The position numbers and the translations under genes were made by a program. A model generated the notes under the pieces. The model was not told the DNA's origin. It ran no database searches and was given only the letters and a program-made list of their open reading frames with translations. DNA of 38,283 nt from Clostridia bacterium (GTDB taxonomy: Bacteria; Bacillota; DULZ01), in the NCBI GenBank assembly GCA_012840125.1, contig DULZ01000092.1, positions 1-38,283 on the forward strand, written 5' to 3'. Shown here one piece after another: positions 18,317 through 26,485 of this stretch. Each line of letters begins with the position of its first letter. Position 1 is the first letter of the stretch.

Positions 18317-19498
18317 ATGAGAAAATTGTTTACTTCCGAATCAGTGACTGAGGGACATCCGGACAAGATCGCCGATCAAATTTCCGATGCGGTGTTGGAT
18401 GCTATTCTGGCGTCAGACCCGGATGCCCGGGTAGCCTGCGAAACGGCAGTGACCACCGGTTTGGTGCTGGTAACCGGTGAGATTACCACCGATATCTATG
18501 TGGATATTCCTAAAATCGTGCGGGATACCGTGCGGGAAATCGGCTATACCAGGGCCAAGTACGGTTTCGATGCCGATACTTGCGCCGTTTTAACCGCCAT
18601 TGACGAGCAGTCCCCCGACATTGCTTTAGGGGTGGACAAGGCTTTAGAAGCCAAGCTGGGAGAGATTCATGACGAATTTGCCACCGGTGCAGGGGACCAG
18701 GGGATGATGTTCGGTTTTGCTTGTGATGAGACACCGGAGTTGATGCCCCTACCCATCTCTTTGGCCCATAAACTGTGCCAAAAACTGGCGGAGTTGAGAA
18801 AGAACCGCACTTTGTCCTATTTGCGGCCTGACGGCAAGTCCCAGGTGACGGTGGAATACGAAAACGGTAGGCCCATTCGCGTGGATACGGTGGTTTTGTC
18901 CACCCAGCACCGCCCTGATATCGAAATGGACATGATCCGTCACGACTTGGTTGAGCAGGTAATCAAGAAGGTCATTCCGGAAAACCTGTTGGATGAAAAC
19001 ACCAAGTTTTATGTCAATCCCACCGGCCGTTTTGTCATCGGCGGGCCCCAAGGAGATACCGGGTTGACCGGCCGGAAAATCATCGTTGATACCTACGGGG
19101 GTTACGGCCGCCATGGCGGCGGTGCTTTTTCCGGCAAAGATCCCACCAAGGTGGACCGCTCCGCCTCTTATGCAGCGCGGTATGTGGCTAAGAATATTGT
19201 CGCTGCCGGGCTGGCCCGGCGTTGTGAAGTGCAGCTGGCTTACGCCATTGGGGTGGCCAAGCCGTTAGCTATTTATGTGGATACTTTCGGTACCGGCAAG
19301 GTCGGCGATGATGTGTTGGCCAAACTCATCGAGAAGCACTTTGACCTGAGACCCGCAGCCATTATCAAAGAACTCGATTTACGGCGTCCCATCTACAAGC
19401 AAATAGCCGCCTACGGTCATTTCGGCCGGCCGGAACTCGATTTGCCCTGGGAGAAAACGGATAAAGCGGAGATCTTGCGCCAAGAAGCAGGTTGTTAA
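18317..19498 (+). CDS. metK: S-adenosylmethionine synthetase
   Basis: Makes AdoMet from methionine and ATP. The 393-residue product has the family length and motifs: [19 protein letters not shown] (about 5-23), [10 protein letters not shown] (about 116-125), and [19 protein letters not shown]-like nucleotide and phosphate loop sequence (seen as [12 protein letters not shown], about 256-267). It lies 13 bases after coaBC with AGGAGAG before ATG. No S-box or other SAM riboswitch is visible, since the gap is too short, so expression follows the coaBC transcript. AdoMet made here is used by RsmB, RlmN and the orphan DNA methylase in this window. Confidence 0.97.
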   Translation: MRKLFTSESVTEGHPDKIADQISDAVLDAILASDPDARVACETAVTTGLVLVTGEITTDIYVDIPKIVRDTVREIGYTRAKYGFDADTCAVLTAIDEQSPDIALGVDKALEAKLGEIHDEFATGAGDQGMMFGFACDETPELMPLPISLAHKLCQKLAELRKNRTLSYLRPDGKSQVTVEYENGRPIRVDTVVLSTQHRPDIEMDMIRHDLVEQVIKKVIPENLLDENTKFYVNPTGRFVIGGPQGDTGLTGRKIIVDTYGGYGRHGGGAFSGKDPTKVDRSASYAARYVAKNIVAAGLARRCEVQLAYAIGVAKPLAIYVDTFGTGKVGDDVLAKLIEKHFDLRPAAIIKELDLRRPIYKQIAAYGHFGRPELDLPWEKTDKAEILRQEAGC

Positions 19499-19505
19499 TC
19501 ATGGC

Positions 19506-19536
19506 AGCAGCACTACCTTAAGCAGTGCTGCTTTTT
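19506..19536 (+). terminator. Intrinsic terminator after metK
   Basis: A perfect 9-bp stem AGCAGCACT (19506-19514) / AGTGCTGCT (19524-19532) with a 9-base loop runs into five T. It closes the yicC-metK transcript and marks the boundary of the accessory block. Confidence 0.85.
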
Positions 19537-19556
19537 CATAGGGGGTGAATGCGGTG

Positions 19557-20096
19557 ATGCGCTCTGTAAGAGAGAGGGTGGAGATTATCCAAGGCGACAT
19601 TACCAAGCTGGCTGTAGACGCCATTGTCAATGCGGCCAATAACAGCTTGCTGGGAGGCGGCGGTGTGGACGGGGCCATTCACCGGGCAGGTGGGCCGGCT
19701 ATTCTGGAGGAATGCATGAAGATCCGGGAGAAACAAGGAGGGTGTCCTACCGGGGAAGCGGTGATTACCACGGGGGGAAACCTGCCCGCCAAATATGTCA
19801 TCCATACCGTGGGGCCCGTGTGGCGGGGAGGAAACCGGGGAGAAGAGCAGTTGTTAAGAAATGCTTACCGGAACTCCTTGCGCCTGGCCGTGGAACACGG
19901 CGTAAAAACGGTGGCCTTTCCCAATATCAGCACCGGGGTATACGGCTATCCGAAAAGAGAAGCGGCTCAGGTAGCCCTGGACGAGGTGGTAAAGTTTCTC
20001 CGGGAAGACAGCCGGTTGGAGAAGGTTATCTTTGTGTGCTTTAACCGGGACAACTATGAGATTTACCGGGAAATCTTTGACCAATTGCCGAACTGA
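19557..20096 (+). CDS. Macrodomain protein (O-acetyl-ADP-ribose deacetylase-like)
   Basis: A 179-residue stand-alone macrodomain of the YmdB/MacroD type, which binds ADP-ribose and typically removes acetyl from O-acetyl-ADP-ribose or mono-ADP-ribose from proteins. Visible signatures are [16 protein letters not shown] (GDIT and the catalytic-site NAAN), the [14 protein letters not shown] loop and the second phosphate loop [10 protein letters not shown] (about 126-135). Start ATG at 19557 follows GGGGGTG at 19541-19547; GTG codons at 19545 and 19554 are alternatives. It stands between the metK terminator and a strong bidirectional terminator. No clear promoter was seen; the first gene of the accessory block. 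Partner ADP-ribosyltransferases are not in the window. Confidence 0.92.
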   Translation: MRSVRERVEIIQGDITKLAVDAIVNAANNSLLGGGGVDGAIHRAGGPAILEECMKIREKQGGCPTGEAVITTGGNLPAKYVIHTVGPVWRGGNRGEEQLLRNAYRNSLRLAVEHGVKTVAFPNISTGVYGYPKREAAQVALDEVVKFLREDSRLEKVIFVCFNRDNYEIYREIFDQLPN

Positions 20097-20101
20097 GCCT
20101 T

Positions 20102-20148
20102 TAAAACAAAAGTCCTGCGGCAGGAACGACTGCAGGACTTTTGTTTTA
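20102..20148. terminator. Bidirectional terminator between macrodomain gene and tRNA-Thr
   Basis: A perfect 17-bp inverted repeat (20102-20118 with 20132-20148), 13-base loop, with a GC core GTCCTGC and an outer A/T arm, so each strand ends in TTTTGTTTTA. It serves the plus-strand macrodomain gene and the minus-strand tRNA. Confidence 0.88.
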
Positions 20149-20153
20149 GGGTC

Positions 20154-20229
20154 TGGAGCTGAGGAAGGGATTCGAACCCTCGACCTATTGATTACGAATC
20201 AATTGCTCTACCGACTGAGCTACCTCAGC
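20154..20229 (-). tRNA. tRNA-Thr (anticodon CGT)
   Basis: A complete 76-base cloverleaf on the minus strand. The acceptor stem GCTGAGG/CCTCAGC is perfect; the D-arm is GCTC...GAGC; the anticodon stem ATTGA/TCAAT has loop TTCGTAA with anticodon CGT, reading ACG (Thr). The T-arm is GAGGG TTCGAAT CCCTT, with one T-G pair. CCA is encoded after a T discriminator. It is a single isolated tRNA with its own promoter. Confidence 0.95.
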
Positions 20230-20249
20230 ATGAAACTGTCTTTACATAA

Positions 20250-20278
20250 ATCTTAGCTAAGGTACGGTTTTTTGTCAA
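20250..20278 (-). promoter_or_regulatory. Promoter of tRNA-Thr
   Basis: On the minus strand a perfect TTGACA (20278-20273), 17-base spacer and TAAGAT (20255-20250), 20 bases before the mature tRNA 5' end. A strong sigma-A-like promoter, as expected for a stable RNA gene. Confidence 0.8.
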
Positions 20279-20331
20279 GATTTAATGCAGAAGAGAATTA
20301 AGGAACTTGAGCACCGGATAAGCTTTATGAC

Positions 20332-20424
20332 CAATATGAACGAAATATTGATGCCCTCCACGGGCTAATTTATTATAATACTCGAGAAGTTCAGACAATT
20401 CGCAAAACAGAACACGGTGCGAAT
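20332..20424 (+). promoter_or_regulatory. Putative promoter and two inverted repeats upstream of the TAXI-TRAP genes
   Basis: A perfect -10 TATAAT is at 20374-20379; the best -35 (TTGATG, 20348-20353) is 20 bases away, so the promoter is uncertain. Two inverted repeats flank it: CAATAT/ATATTG at 20332-20350 (loop 7), touching that -35, and ATTCGCA/TGCGAAT at 20398-20424 (loop 13), downstream of the start point. They could be operators for substrate-responsive control; no regulator gene is adjacent. Apart from these and the tRNA promoter, nothing else is recognised between 20230 and 20462. Confidence 0.35.
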
Positions 20425-20462
20425 GGATGAGCTTCCATATTTTAGAGAAATGGGGGTCAGTC

Positions 20463-21527
20463 ATGCGAAACAGGAAACGGGTGTATCTCATCTTGGTACT
20501 GCTGTTAGGTTTGTCACTCCTGGTGGCAGGCTGTGGAGGCGGTGGAAACACCAGTTCTACACCGGCTCCGTCGGACAACCAGGGGGGAGAAACGTCAGCG
20601 GCAGGAGACAGGAGTAATTGGCCGTCTTCTTTAACCATCGGTTCTGCATCCATTGGCGGTGTGTACCATGTGTATGCCGGTGGTTGGGCACAGGTCATTG
20701 AAAAAGCTCTGAGCATCCCCACTGGGGTAGAAGTTACCGGCGGGCCCAATCACAACATGCAGCTGGTGCAAAATGGAGCCGTGGAATTAGGTATGGTCAC
20801 CATGGGACCCGCTTGGGAAGGCTGGCACGGTGAAGGCGACTGGACTAACGGCGTCCAGCACCGGGATGTCAGGGTGATCTTCCCCATGTATAACACTTAT
20901 TCCCAGTGGTGGGCTACCAAGGACTCCGGTATTAAGAGCATTTATGATTTAGAAGGTAAGATAGTGGGCGTGGGCCCGGCCGGCGGTACATCCGGTACCT
21001 ACCATCCAAGGATCTTGGAACTGCTGGGCATCAAAACTACGAACCGCTTGGCCGGATTGAGTGACCTGGTGACCCAACACTTGGACGGCCAGCTTGATGC
21101 CAACAGTTTCGCTTCCGGTATCCCCGTGGCCGGTGTGCTGGAAACCGCAGCTCAAAAGGAAATCGTGCTGTTCGGTATTGACGGGGAAGCCAGGGAGAAG
21201 GTCATTGCGGAATGGCCGTACTGGAGCCCGGCGACCATCCCTGCTGATGCCTATGACTTCTTGGAGGAAGATGTAGAAACCATCGGCATTTGGAATATGG
21301 CTATAGCGCACAAAGACCTGCCTGATGACCTGGTGTATGAAATCGTGAAAGCTGTGTTCGAACATCATGAGGACCTGGTCCTGACCCACAGCTCCGCCGT
21401 GGAGACGGTTCCGGAAAACATCGTGCACAATACTTGGATGTGGATGCATCCCGGTGCTATCAAGTATTTTGAAGAATTGGGCATCGAACTGCCTGCCGAA
21501 GTGTATCCGCCTGAGTATCAAAAGTAA
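20463..21527 (+). CDS. TAXI-family TRAP transporter solute-binding lipoprotein
   Basis: The extracytoplasmic receptor of a TRAP transporter, 354 residues. It has a lipoprotein signal peptide (basic MRNRKR, hydrophobic core, lipobox LVAGC near residue 25), a Gly/Ser/Pro linker, then the TAXI fold. The fold shows TIGSASIGGVYHVYAGGWA (about 57-75), GGPNHNMQLVQNGAVELGMV and GVGPAGGTSGTYH. The start is set at ATG 20463 because it begins a proper signal peptide with GGGGG upstream; the upstream in-frame ATG at 20427 would spoil it. TAXI receptors bind small organic anions such as glutamate or dicarboxylates in the few known cases; the ligand here is unknown. A hairpin and then the permease gene follow. 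Confidence 0.93.
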   Translation: MRNRKRVYLILVLLLGLSLLVAGCGGGGNTSSTPAPSDNQGGETSAAGDRSNWPSSLTIGSASIGGVYHVYAGGWAQVIEKALSIPTGVEVTGGPNHNMQLVQNGAVELGMVTMGPAWEGWHGEGDWTNGVQHRDVRVIFPMYNTYSQWWATKDSGIKSIYDLEGKIVGVGPAGGTSGTYHPRILELLGIKTTNRLAGLSDLVTQHLDGQLDANSFASGIPVAGVLETAAQKEIVLFGIDGEAREKVIAEWPYWSPATIPADAYDFLEEDVETIGIWNMAIAHKDLPDDLVYEIVKAVFEHHEDLVLTHSSAVETVPENIVHNTWMWMHPGAIKYFEELGIELPAEVYPPEYQK

Positions 21528-21536
21528 GGGGACAAG

Positions 21537-21560
21537 TGCGGCCTTTCCAAGGCCGCATTT
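21537..21560 (+). terminator. Stem-loop between TRAP receptor and permease genes
   Basis: A perfect 9-bp stem TGCGGCCTT/AAGGCCGCA with a 3-base loop and only three T. Such hairpins between a binding protein and its permease often act as partial terminators or mRNA stabilisers that give more receptor than permease. Confidence 0.6.
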
Positions 21561-21596
21561 CCTCACCGAAGATTCTTGAGAGAAGGGAGTGCCGGT

Positions 21597-23573
21597 ATGA
21601 CGACTAAAAGCAAGGGTAGCAGCACGGAAGAATTGTCAGCCAAATTGACGCAGGATCCCATCGAACTGGAACCGGATCTGGAAGCGGAAAACAGCATTTT
21701 TCGCAACTTGTCAGGGGGCATGGCTAAATTTGTGGCAGTGTTCGGTGCGCTGGTGGCGTTGTTCCATATCATTGTCTTGCGATTTTATCCCTTAGAGACC
21801 TGGACTTTTCGTATCCTCCATATTGCCAGCTTGTCCGTACTGGGGTTTCTGTTGGTTCCCGGTTGGGCCAAAGCCAAGCATAAAGTGCACTGGCTTGACT
21901 GGATAATGGCCGGCTTAAGTGTGGTTGTTTGCGCTTACGTTCTGTATAACCTGGAGCAGCTGCGGTACCGGGCGGGTGTGCTCCCGGAGACGGCCGATTT
22001 TGTGATTGCCTTGATCGGAGTTATTCTTGTGTTAGAATTGACCAGGCGTACGGCCGGGAACTCTTTGCCCATCCTGGCCATCGTCTTCATTCTTTACGCT
22101 TTCATGGGACCCTACTTGCCGGGTGTTTTAAAGCATAAAGGATATACCTTGGAACGCTTCTTCACTTACATTTACAGCTTAGACGGTGTATTCAGCGTAC
22201 CTACTGATATTTCGTCCAGGTACATCATCCTCTTTATCATTTTCAGTGCCTTCCTGCAGTATTCCGGGGTGGGAAGGTACTTCGTGGAATGGGCTTTCTC
22301 CATTAGCGGCCACCTGCGGGGCGGCCCGGCCAAAGTGGCGGTGGTATCCAGTGCTTTGATGGGAACCATGAACGGTACTTCGGCCGGTAATGTGGTGGCG
22401 ACGGGTAGCTTGACCATTCCCTTGATGAAGAAGGTGGGTTATTCACCCCAGTTCGCCGCAGCCACGGAAGCGGTGGCTTCCACCGGTGGGCAGATCATGC
22501 CCCCTGTGATGGGTGCCGGTGTGTTCATTATGGCGGAGTTGACCGGCATACGCTATCAGACCATCATGGTTTCCGCCATTATTCCGGCGATCCTGTATTT
22601 CCTTTCCGTCTATTTCATGGTTGACCTGGAAGCAATTAAACAAAAGCTCTTCGGCTTGCCGCGGCATATGCTGCCCAGTTTCACTAAAGTCATGAAGCAG
22701 AGCTACTTGTTCCTGCCGGTAGTGGTGTTGTTTGCCTTGCTGCTGTCCGGTAAATCAGTTACCTATGCCGGCTTCTATGCCATTGTCAGCAGCCTGGTGA
22801 TCAGCTGGCTCAGCAAGGATAACCGCATGGGCTTAAGTAAGATATTTACTGCTCTGGAGGCCGGGGCCAAAGGTTCCATTCAGCTGATGGCCGTTTGTGC
22901 AGCCGCCGGTATTATCATGGGCGTGATTTCCTTGACGGGTGTCGGTTTGAAAGTCTCGTCCCTGCTGCTGGCCATTGCCGGTACCAGCAAGTTGGCGGCA
23001 TTGTTATTCACCATGGTCGTGGTCATTCTGTTGGGCATGGGTATGCCCACCACCGCTGCCTATGCCGTGGCGGCGTCCGTCATGGCCCCCGGTTTGATTA
23101 GGATGGGGGTCGAGCCCCTGATTGCTCACATGTTCATTTTCTATTTCGCCTGCCTGTCCGCCATTACACCGCCGGTGGCATTGGCCGCCTATGCCGGCGC
23201 GGGCATCAGCGGGAGCGATCCTATGAAAACCAGCTTTACCTCCTTTAGATTAGGTATTGCTTCTTATATTGTACCTTTCATGTTCTTCTATGCTCCCGAG
23301 CTCTTAGCCATGGGGGACTGGAACATCATCGTGCTCAGGACTGGTACAGCGGCCATCGGTGTCTACGCCCTGGCCTGTTCCATGCAAGGATGGTTTATGG
23401 GACCCCTGAACCTGGTCATGCGCGTCCTGTTCTTCGGGGCTGCTTTGAGTTTGATTACGCCTAGTGTATTATTTGATGTCGCCGGGCTGGTGTTCTTAGT
23501 GTGCTGTTTCTTCTTCCGGAAGATGGTGCAAAAGGATCGAGGTTCGGCCCAGGTCAGTTCCGTGAGCAATTAG
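21597..23573 (+). CDS. TRAP transporter fused permease (DctQM type, 4TM/12TM)
   Basis: An integral membrane protein of 658 residues that couples solute uptake to an ion gradient. It combines the small (DctQ-like) and large (DctM-like) subunits in one chain, as is typical with TAXI receptors. A cytoplasmic acidic N-terminus (about 1-45) is followed by many hydrophobic helices. The DctM signature region is GTMNGTSAGNVVATGS (about 260-275) with ASTGGQIMPPVMGAG, and a second copy-like region near GMGMPTTAAYAVA and ITPPVALAAYAGAGI. The start is ATG at 21597 after AGAAGGGA; an in-frame TTG at 21576 is less likely. It is paired with the receptor just upstream and ended by a strong bidirectional terminator. 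Confidence 0.94.
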   Translation: MTTKSKGSSTEELSAKLTQDPIELEPDLEAENSIFRNLSGGMAKFVAVFGALVALFHIIVLRFYPLETWTFRILHIASLSVLGFLLVPGWAKAKHKVHWLDWIMAGLSVVVCAYVLYNLEQLRYRAGVLPETADFVIALIGVILVLELTRRTAGNSLPILAIVFILYAFMGPYLPGVLKHKGYTLERFFTYIYSLDGVFSVPTDISSRYIILFIIFSAFLQYSGVGRYFVEWAFSISGHLRGGPAKVAVVSSALMGTMNGTSAGNVVATGSLTIPLMKKVGYSPQFAAATEAVASTGGQIMPPVMGAGVFIMAELTGIRYQTIMVSAIIPAILYFLSVYFMVDLEAIKQKLFGLPRHMLPSFTKVMKQSYLFLPVVVLFALLLSGKSVTYAGFYAIVSSLVISWLSKDNRMGLSKIFTALEAGAKGSIQLMAVCAAAGIIMGVISLTGVGLKVSSLLLAIAGTSKLAALLFTMVVVILLGMGMPTTAAYAVAASVMAPGLIRMGVEPLIAHMFIFYFACLSAITPPVALAAYAGAGISGSDPMKTSFTSFRLGIASYIVPFMFFYAPELLAMGDWNIIVLRTGTAAIGVYALACSMQGWFMGPLNLVMRVLFFGAALSLITPSVLFDVAGLVFLVCCFFFRKMVQKDRGSAQVSSVSN

Positions 23574-23634
23574 AGATATAGAGGAACTGCTGCCAAGGGG
23601 CCTTCTGGTACTTGGAACATGCTCCTCCTATGTA

Positions 23635-23686
23635 AAGTATACAGCCACCGCCTGTCAAGGATTGGCAGGGCGGTGGCTGTATACTT
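23635..23686. terminator. Bidirectional terminator between TRAP permease and nitroreductase
   Basis: A perfect 18-bp inverted repeat (23635-23652 with 23669-23686, loop 16) with a GCCACCGCC core and AAGTATAC ends. It reaches the stop codon of the minus-strand nitroreductase and lies 62 bases after the permease stop, so it serves both convergent genes. Confidence 0.8.
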
Positions 23687-24510
23687 CATCGCCAGGTGAT
23701 TTTGGGCGCATTTCTTTTCGGAATGCGGCGATAGGTGCGTAAGGGATAACCGAGGAGCAAAGTGCCTGGCACGCGATGGTCCTCCGGGATGCCCAGGGCT
23801 TCCGTCAAGGGAGGATACACATTGGCGGCGGTAGTGAAATAGCCGGCCCAGCAAGCCCCGATACCCATGGCATAGGCAGCGATCTCTAAGTACGTTAAGG
23901 CTATGACGCAATCGGTAGCGGATGAAGCGACTTTTTTAGGGGCGTGGGCTACCAACAAGTGGGGCGCATGGTGACATACCCGGTCATGACCCTGGTCCCA
24001 ATAATGCACAATGTGAGGAAAAGCCAAAGCCTGAGCTGTCTCCGGCTTGTTCTTAATCATGTATTTCATCCAATCCACCACTAAACCTGCCAGTCTTCTT
24101 ACCTCCGCAGGCTTCTCCACCACAATCCAGTTTACCGGCTGCAAGTTGTGCCCACTGGGTGCATAAGCGGCGGTTTCCAGGAGCTTTTGCAAAACCCGGC
24201 GGTCAATGGTGCTGTCTTTGAAAGCACGAATGGAACGCCTGGCCTTGAGCAGGTGTTCTATTTGAGTTGAAGAGGGGAGGGCCTCCTGTTGGACGGGAGG
24301 ACATTCCTCCGGAGGACAGAATGACCAGCCGATGGCGGCAGCGGGACAGATGGCTATACAATGACCGCACTGCAGGCAGAACTTTTCACCGCCTGCCGGG
24401 ATGGTGGGAAAACTGCCCTTCCCTTCCCACCGGATAATGCCGGCAGGGCACTCGCCGGCGCAGAGGCCATCCTGTTTACATTTGTCGAAAGAAATGGTAA
24501 AATAATTCAT
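23686..24510 (-). CDS. Ferredoxin-nitroreductase fusion protein
   Basis: A cytosolic iron-sulfur flavoprotein of 274 residues. The N-terminal 2x[4Fe-4S]-type ferredoxin domain spans about 1-65. The first motif reads Cys11-x2-Asp14-x2-Cys17-x3-Cys21-Pro, so the second ligand is Asp; the second motif, Cys45-x2-Cys48-x2-Cys51-x3-Cys55-Pro, is complete. A nitroreductase-family FMN domain follows (about 85-270), with RRSIRAF and APSGHNLQP for FMN binding and a Trp/Gly-rich GIGACWAGYF segment. Likely role: ferredoxin-linked reduction of an organic substrate; the substrate is unknown. ATG at 24510 follows AAAGGGGAAG. It is divergent from the chemoreceptor and has its own promoter. Confidence 0.92.
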   Translation of the reverse strand: MNYFTISFDKCKQDGLCAGECPAGIIRWEGKGSFPTIPAGGEKFCLQCGHCIAICPAAAIGWSFCPPEECPPVQQEALPSSTQIEHLLKARRSIRAFKDSTIDRRVLQKLLETAAYAPSGHNLQPVNWIVVEKPAEVRRLAGLVVDWMKYMIKNKPETAQALAFPHIVHYWDQGHDRVCHHAPHLLVAHAPKKVASSATDCVIALTYLEIAAYAMGIGACWAGYFTTAANVYPPLTEALGIPEDHRVPGTLLLGYPLRTYRRIPKRNAPKITWR

Positions 24511-24530
24511 TATTACTTCCCCTTTCGCAT

Positions 24531-24559
24531 ATTTTGTAAAAAAATGAATTTACAGACAA
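24531..24559 (-). promoter_or_regulatory. Putative nitroreductase promoter with an internal inverted repeat
   Basis: Minus strand: TTGTCT (24559-24554), 17 bases, CAAAAT (24536-24531). An inverted repeat TGTAAA-N8-TTTACA occupies 24535-24554, between and touching the two elements, where a repressor could block RNA polymerase. No matching regulator is identified. Confidence 0.4.
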
Positions 24560-24605
24560 GTGATTAAACTTGATCCCGGACAGTAGTATCTCATAACTGC
24601 CGGCA

Positions 24606-24634
24606 TTTGCCAACGGCAAAGTGATTATTATAAC
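24606..24634 (+). promoter_or_regulatory. Promoter of the chemoreceptor gene, with operator-like repeat
   Basis: TTGCCA (24607-24612), 16 bases, TATAAC (24629-24634): each element matches the sigma-A consensus at five of six positions. The inverted repeat TTTGCC-AAC-GGCAAA (24606-24620) covers the -35. No sigma-D-type flagellar promoter was seen. Confidence 0.6.
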
Positions 24635-24668
24635 GAGTTAAGGTTCGTCCATGAGGAGGCGCGACAGG

Positions 24669-26408
24669 ATGCGGAGAAAAATTGCCATCGAGCTGCTGGT
24701 TATTGCCTTTCTGTTCTTAACTGTGCCCAGTTTACTGGTAGGTATTGCTAGTTACCGGGTAGCGAAAGGCGAACTGGACCAGCTGGGGGCCAGGGCCTTG
24801 CAAAACCAGGTCACCATGGCGATGCGGCTCCTGCAGGGGCTCGATTATTGTGTCCAAGAAGGGCACATGTCCCTGGCAGAGGCCCAAGAAAGGGCGAAAG
24901 CATTGCTGATCGGTGAGCAAAACCCCGACGGCACCAGGTCCATTAGCCTGAAATCAGGTTTTGGCGAAAGCGATTATTTTTACGTTTTGGATGCCCGGGG
25001 TATGATGCTCGCTCATCCCAACAGTGAGGGAGAGGATTTCTGGTTAAAACAAACCGAGGATGGGATATATTTCATCCAGGAGATCATTGCCAAGGCCCAA
25101 GGCGGGGGCGGTTTCACTTACTATGACTGGCCCTTACCCCATGACTTGTCCACCTGGGCGCCGAAAGTGGCTTACGGTGAACTAGAGCCCAACTGGGGCT
25201 GGATTGTAGTGACCGGATCCTACCTGCGTGACTTGAACAGCGGAGCTGACCGCATTCTCGATTTTATTCTCCTGGTGCTGGCCGGGTGCTTGTTGGTCGG
25301 TACCCCCTTCGTCCTGTTATTCTCCCGGCAGTTCGCCAAACCGCTGATGGAAGTCACCGATCGCCTGTCCAAGATCAGTGAAGGGGTGCTCGGTGGAGAT
25401 CCCGTGGTCGTCAAGCACAAGAATGAAATCGGTGTCATGGCCCGGGCTTTAAATCACATGGAAGGGAACCTGCGCGGTTTGGTGGCGGGTATTGTAGAAG
25501 CGGCCCGGCAAGTGGCCTCCATTAGCGAAGAAATGTCCAAGGCCTCCGAGGAAACGGGTAATGCCGCGGAAGAAATTGCCTCCGTCATTGAGGAGATTCA
25601 CTGCGGGATGGATGAGCAGCTGAGACATGTGCACAACACCCAGACGATCATCCAAGAGGTGACCGGCGGTGTATTCGTGGTGAGCGAAAGCAACAAGGAA
25701 ATCGCCGCCGCTACCGCTGAGGTATCCCGCATGGCGGCTCAGGGAGAACTCCAGCTGCAGGAGACGATGAAACAGATGGATACTATCGCCCGCGTCACCC
25801 AAGAAACCGCTGTCGCGGTAGGGCAGTTGGGAGATCATTCACGGCAGGTGGAATCCTTCCTGGCGATGATCCGGGATATTGCCGGGCAAACGAACTTACT
25901 GGCTTTGAACGCTGCCATTGAAGCGGCCAGGGCCGGTGCTGAAGGCCGCGGTTTTGCCGTGGTGGCGGATGAGGTGCGCAAGCTGGCTGACGAAAGCCAG
26001 CAGGCGGCCAATGAGATTGCCGCGGTAGTGCAGGAAATCCTGCGGCAGCTGTCGGTGACGGAGGCAGCCATCAGGGAAAGCAACCGGGAAGTCATGCGGG
26101 GGCTGGAGACCATCACCAAGACCAGGGAAGCTTTTGACGGTATCCTGGCAGCCATTCAGGCCGTTTCCCAGCGGGTAGAGGGAGCTGTGGCCGCATCCGA
26201 GAAGATCGAAGCCGGTGCCGTGCAACAGTCTGAAGCCATGGACAGCATGGTGAATATTATCACCGAGATTTCGCAAGGCATGGAGAAAGCATCCGTTTCT
26301 TCGGAAGAACAAGCCGCGGCGGTGGAGGAAATCTCCGCTTCCGCCAATGTCTTAGCCCAGACTTCCCGTAATTTGCTGTCGGCGGTAGCCAACTTTAAAA
26401 TTAAGTGA
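24669..26408 (+). CDS. Methyl-accepting chemotaxis protein with a Cache sensor
   Basis: A transmembrane chemoreceptor of 579 residues. TM1 is at about 5-25. The extracellular single Cache (sCache_2-like) domain covers about 30-190, with [15 protein letters not shown] and the [11 protein letters not shown] end. TM2 is at about 200-220, followed by HAMP (about 225-275) and a long helical signalling domain. The signalling tip that binds CheA/CheW is clear: [21 protein letters not shown], then [15 protein letters not shown]. No C-terminal CheR-docking pentapeptide is present. The start is ATG at 24669, 9 bases after AGGAGG; ATG at 24651 contains that site in its own codons. No che genes lie nearby. 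The neighbouring TRAP transporter suggests a shared ligand, which is inference. Confidence 0.94.
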   Translation: MRRKIAIELLVIAFLFLTVPSLLVGIASYRVAKGELDQLGARALQNQVTMAMRLLQGLDYCVQEGHMSLAEAQERAKALLIGEQNPDGTRSISLKSGFGESDYFYVLDARGMMLAHPNSEGEDFWLKQTEDGIYFIQEIIAKAQGGGGFTYYDWPLPHDLSTWAPKVAYGELEPNWGWIVVTGSYLRDLNSGADRILDFILLVLAGCLLVGTPFVLLFSRQFAKPLMEVTDRLSKISEGVLGGDPVVVKHKNEIGVMARALNHMEGNLRGLVAGIVEAARQVASISEEMSKASEETGNAAEEIASVIEEIHCGMDEQLRHVHNTQTIIQEVTGGVFVVSESNKEIAAATAEVSRMAAQGELQLQETMKQMDTIARVTQETAVAVGQLGDHSRQVESFLAMIRDIAGQTNLLALNAAIEAARAGAEGRGFAVVADEVRKLADESQQAANEIAAVVQEILRQLSVTEAAIRESNREVMRGLETITKTREAFDGILAAIQAVSQRVEGAVAASEKIEAGAVQQSEAMDSMVNIITEISQGMEKASVSSEEQAAAVEEISASANVLAQTSRNLLSAVANFKIK

Positions 26409-26417
26409 AAATTATAG

Positions 26418-26446
26418 TAGACAAGGCGGTCATGAATAATTATACT
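26418..26446 (+). promoter_or_regulatory. Promoter of the cPGS-like gene
   Basis: TAGACA (26418-26423), 17 bases, TATACT (26441-26446): five of six matches in each element with ideal spacing, 39 bases upstream of the ATG. It starts just after the chemoreceptor stop, so the next gene is separately expressed. Confidence 0.7.
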
Positions 26447-26485
26447 ATGTAATGAATAAATATTGATTAGAGGGAAGTGCATGCC

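Noticed and set aside
18303-18317. SAM riboswitch (S-box) before metK
   Set aside because: Only 13 bases separate coaBC from metK, too few for any known SAM riboswitch.
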